DNA from: Lepidurus packardi
Taxonomy: Eukaryota; Arthropoda; Branchiopoda; Notostraca; Triopsidae
DNA: 64,000 nt
Direction of reading: 5' to 3'
Assembly (NCBI GenBank): GCA_023053545.1
Contig: JAKZAN010000005.1
Coordinates: 248,001-312,000 of the forward strand
The notes below the pieces were generated by a model. It saw nothing but the letters and a program-made list of their open reading frames with translations, made no database searches and was not told the origin of the DNA. Shown one piece after another: positions 60,150 through 64,000 of the stretch. Numbering within the stretch: the stretch's first letter is position 1; each line of letters opens with the position of its first letter. Made by a program: the position numbers and the translations under genes.

Positions 60150-62385
60150 ATTCCTTACCGATTTAATTAATTCCTTTCGGAATGAATTGATTCCTTACGT
60201 ACTGAATTAGTTCCTTACGGACTTAAGTAATTCATTACGGACTGAATTAACTATTTAGGATTGATTGAATTCCTTAATTACTCAATTAATTCCTGACGGA
60301 CTTAATTAATTCCTTACGGAATGAATTAATTCTTTAGGATCGATTGAATTCCTTTCTTACTGAATTAATTCCTTACGGACTGAATTAATTCCTTACCGAT
60401 TTAATTAATTCCTTACTTACTGAATTAATTCCTTACCGATTTAATTAATTCCTTTCGGAATGAATTGATTCCTTACGTACCGAATTAGTTCCTCACGGAC
60501 TTAAGTAATTCCTTACGGACTTAAGTAATTCATTACGGACTGAATTAATTATTTAGGATTGATTGAATTCCTTACTTACTGAATTAATTCCTTACGGACT
60601 GAATTAATTCCTTACGGACTGAATTAATTCCTTACGGACTGAACTAATTCCTTACGGACTTAATTAATTACTTTGGGACTTAATTAATTCCTTACGGACT
60701 TAATTAATTCCTTGCGGACTGAATTAATTCCTTACGGACTGAATTAATTCCTTACGGACTGAACTAATTCCTTACGGACTAAATTAATTCATTACAGACT
60801 GAATTAATTCCTTACGGATTGAATTAATTCCTTACGGACTTAACTAATTCATTACGGAATGAATTAATTCCTTAAGGAATGAATTAATTACTTACGGACT
60901 TAATTAATTCATTACGGACTGAAATAATTCCTTACGGACTGAATTAATTCTTTACGGACTGAATTAATTCATTACGGACCTAATTAAATCCTTACAGACT
61001 GAATTAATTCCATATGGACTGAATTAATTCCTTACGGACTGAATCAAATCACTGAATAAATTCCTTACGGACTGAATTAATTCCTTACGGACTGAATTAA
61101 TTGCTTACGGACTGAACTAATTCCATACGGACTTAACTAATTCCTTACGGACTTAATTAATTCCTTACGGACTTAATTAATTCCTTTCAGACTGAATTAA
61201 CTCGTTACAGACTGAATAAATTCTTTAGGATTGAATGAATTCCTTACTTACTGACTTAATTCCTTACCGATTTAATTAATTCCTTTCGGAATGAATTGAT
61301 TCCTTACGTACTGAATTAGTTCCTTACGGACTTAAGTAATTCATTACGGACTGAATTAACTATTTAGGATTGATTGAATTCCTTAATTACTCAATTAATT
61401 CCTGACGGACTTAATTAATTCCTTACGGAATGAATTAATTCTTTAGGATCGATTGAATTCCTTTCTTACTGAATTAATTCCTTACGGACTGAATTAATTC
61501 CTTACCGATTTAATTAATTCCTTACTTACTGAATTAATTCCTTACCGATTTAATTAATTCCTTTCGGAATGAATTGATTCCTTACGTACCGAATTAGTTC
61601 CTCACGGACTTAAGTAATTCCTTACGGACTTAAGTAATTCATTACGGACTGAATTAATTATTTAGGATTGATTGAATTCCTTACTTACTGAATTAATTCC
61701 TTACGGACTGAATTAATTCCTTACGGACTGAATTAATTCCTTACGGACTGAACTAATTCCTTACGGACTTAATTAATTACTTTGGGACTTAATTAATTCC
61801 TTACGGACTTAATTAATTCCTTGCGGACTGAATTAATTCCTTACGGACTGAATTAATTCCTTACGGACTGAACTAATTCCTTACGGACTAAATTAATTCA
61901 TTACAGACTGAATTAATTCCTTACGGATTGAATTAATTCCTTACGGACTTAACTAATTCATTACGGAATGAATTAATTCCTTAAGGAATGAATTAATTAC
62001 TTACGGACTTAATTAATTCATTACGGACTGAAATAATTCCTTACGGACTGAATTAATTCTTTACGGACTGAATTAATTCATTACGGACCTAATTAAATCC
62101 TTACAGACTGAATTAATTCCATATGGACTGAATTAATTCCTTACGGACTGAATCAAATCACTGAATAAATTCCTTACGGACTGAATTAATTCCTTACGGA
62201 CTGAATTAATTGCTTACGGACTGAACTAATTCCATACGGACTTAACTAATTCCTTACGGACTTAATTAATTCCTTACGGACTTAATTAATTCCTTTCAGA
62301 CTGAATTAACTCGTTACAGACTGAATAAATTCTTTAGGATTGAATGAATTCCTTACTTACTGACTTAATTCCTTACCGATTTAAT
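60150..62385. repeat. 1109-bp tandem duplication in array C
   Basis: The rare string TAACTATTTAGGATTG with TACTCAATTAATTCCTGACGG lies at about 60241 and 61350, 1109 bp apart. Other rare shared variants are ACTTTGGGACTT, TCCTCACGG, TCCATATGGACTG and CCTTTCAGACTG. The copies look identical where compared, and diverge near 60126/61235 on the left and 62387 on the right. This is a recent duplication within otherwise diverged array C. Confidence 0.85.
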
Positions 62386-64000
62386 TTATTCCTTTCGGAA
62401 TGAATTAATTCCTTACGTACTGAATTAATTATTTAGGATTGACTGAATTCCTTAATAACTGAATTAATTCCTTACGGACTGAACTAATTCCTTACGGACT
62501 TAATTAATTCCTTACAGACTTAATTAATTCTTTACGGACTGAATTAATTCTTTACGGAATTAATTAATTCATTACGGACTGAATTAATTCCTTACGGACT
62601 GAATTAAATCTTTACGGACTGAAGTAATTCATTACGGACTTAATTAATTCCTTACGGACTGAATTAATTATTTAGGATTGATTGAATTCCTTACTTACTG
62701 AATTAATTCCTTACGGACTAAATTAATTCCTTACGGACTGAATTAATTGCTTACGGACTGAACTAATTCCTTACGGACTTAATTAATTATTAATTCCTTG
62801 CGGACTGAATTAACTCGTTAAAGACTGAATAAATTCTTTAGGATTGATTGAATTCCTTACTTACTGAATTAATTCCTTACCGATTTAATTAATTCCTTTC
62901 GGAATGAATTAATTCCTTACGTACGGAAATATTTCCTTACGGACTTAATTAATTCCTTACGGAATGAACTAATTCCTTACGGGCTTAATTAATTCCTTAC
63001 GGAATTAATTCATTCCTTACGGACTAAATTAATTCCTTACGGACTGAATTAATTCCTTAAGGAATGAATTAATTCATAACGGACTGAATTAATTCCTTAA
63101 GGAATGAATTAATTACTTACGGACTTAATTAATTCCTTACCGATTTAATTAATTCCTTTCGGAATGAATTAATTCCTTACGTACTGAATTAATTCCTTAC
63201 GGACTAAATTAATTATTTAGGATTGATTGAATTCCTTACTTACTTAATTAATTCCTTACGGACTGAATTAATTCCTTCCGGACTTAATTAATTCCTTACG
63301 GACTGAATTAATTCATTACGGACTGAATTAATTCCTTACGGACTGAATTATTTCCTTACTTATTGAAATAATTCCTTACGGACTTAATTAATTTATAACG
63401 GACTGAATTAATTCCTTAAGGAATGAATTAATTCATTACGGACTGAATTAATTCCTTACGGAATGAATAAATTCCTTACGGACTGAATTAATTCCTTGCG
63501 GACTTAAGTAATTCCTTACGGACTTAATTAATTCCTTGCGGACTGAACTAGCTCGTTACAGAATGAATTATTTCTTTAGGATTGATTGAATTCCTTACTT
63601 ACTGAATTAATTCCTTATCGATTTAATTTATTCCTTTCGGAATGAATTAATTCCTTACGTACTGAATTAATTATTTAGGATTGACTGAATTCCTTAATAA
63701 CTGAATTAATTCCTTACGGACTGAACTAATTCCTTACGGACTTAATTAATTCCTTACAGACTTAATTAATTCTTTACGGACTGAATTAATTCTTTACGGA
63801 CTGAATTAATTCATTACGGACTGAATTAATTCCTTACGGACTGAATTAAATCTTTACGGACTGAAGTAATTCATTACGGACTTAATTAATTCCTTACGGA
63901 CTGAATTAATTATTTAGGATTGATTGAATTCCTTACTTACTGAATTAATTAATTACGGACTAAATTAATTCCTTACGGACTGAATTAATTGCTTACGGAC
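62380..64000. repeat. 1242-bp-period higher-order repeat at the window end
   Basis: GGATTGACTGAATTCCTTAATAACTG occurs at 62436 and 63678 (first bases GGATTGACTG), 1242 bp apart, with the same order of units after it (CCTTACAGACTT, TTAAATCTTTACGG, GAAGTAATTC). The second copy is cut by the window end. Confidence 0.75.

Larger units (their letters stand above)
59362..64000. repeat. Satellite array C, right part
   Basis: Same monomer, orientation and array C variants as 51000-53484 (TTAACTCGTTA, ATTGCTTACGG, CCATACGGACTTAACTAA, CCTTACGTACTGAATTAG), together with GAATCAAATCACTGAATAAA and CTTTCGGAATGAATT units shared with array B. ACTTAAGTAA units occur here and I did not note them in array A or B. 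Local higher-order order is clear in 60150-62385 and 62380-64000. The array runs off the window end. No gene is seen. Confidence 0.95.

Overview
The window is almost entirely eukaryotic satellite DNA, with two retrotransposons inside it and no host gene that I can support. About 53 of the 64 kb is a head-to-tail array of a 20-bp AT-rich monomer (consensus TTCCTTACGGACTGAATTAA). Every unit I read has the same orientation on both sides of the assembly gap and on both sides of each transposon. The organism is most likely an invertebrate animal, perhaps an arthropod. BEL/Pao LTR elements are known only from animals, and the second element is a LINE with ORF1 zinc knuckles and an apurinic-like endonuclease. 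Nothing identifies the species. A long hierarchical satellite of this kind suggests (peri)centromeric, sex-chromosome or other heterochromatin, but that is inference.

Layout. 1-25448 is array A, recognised by units ending in ACTGAACAAA and ACTTAATAAA, and organised in higher-order repeats (HORs) of about 1 kb; the clearest copy has 52 monomers in 1037 bp. 25449-25548 is a run of 100 N placed exactly where array A changes to a different family. 25549 to about 45930 is array B, marked by ATTTTGGATTGATT, GAATCAAATCACTGAATAAA and a 1-bp-deleted unit. Its HORs are about 0.9-1.8 kb and include a 4311-bp tandem super-duplication that itself contains a nested 1335-bp duplication. About 45.88-45.94 kb, 51.0-53.48 kb and 59.36-64 kb are array C, a more heterogeneous relative that keeps the apparently ancestral 20-bp form of the unit shortened in B.

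Mobile elements. 45942-50999 (minus strand) is a near full-length LINE with 5' leader, ORF1 (three zinc knuckles), ORF2 (endonuclease plus reverse transcriptase), 3' UTR and A-rich tail. It is flanked by an 11-bp duplication of satellite sequence. Both ORFs are broken: two in-frame stops in ORF1, and two stops plus one frameshift in ORF2. The motif A catalytic Asp of the reverse transcriptase also appears replaced by Asn. 53485-59361 (plus strand) is a complete BEL/Pao LTR retrotransposon with LTRs of 329 and 349 bp, a perfect 5-bp ATTTA target duplication, a tRNA primer site, a polypurine tract, and Gag, protease, reverse transcriptase, RNase H and integrase. Its polyprotein frame is interrupted in two places, although its LTRs differ by only four substitutions and one 20-bp indel.

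Together these show a satellite evolving by repeated local amplification. The two homogenised arrays (A, B) contain no transposons, while the more diverged array C has been hit twice. Removing each insertion together with one copy of its target duplication restores the 20-bp phase exactly, so both are genuine insertions into pre-existing satellite.
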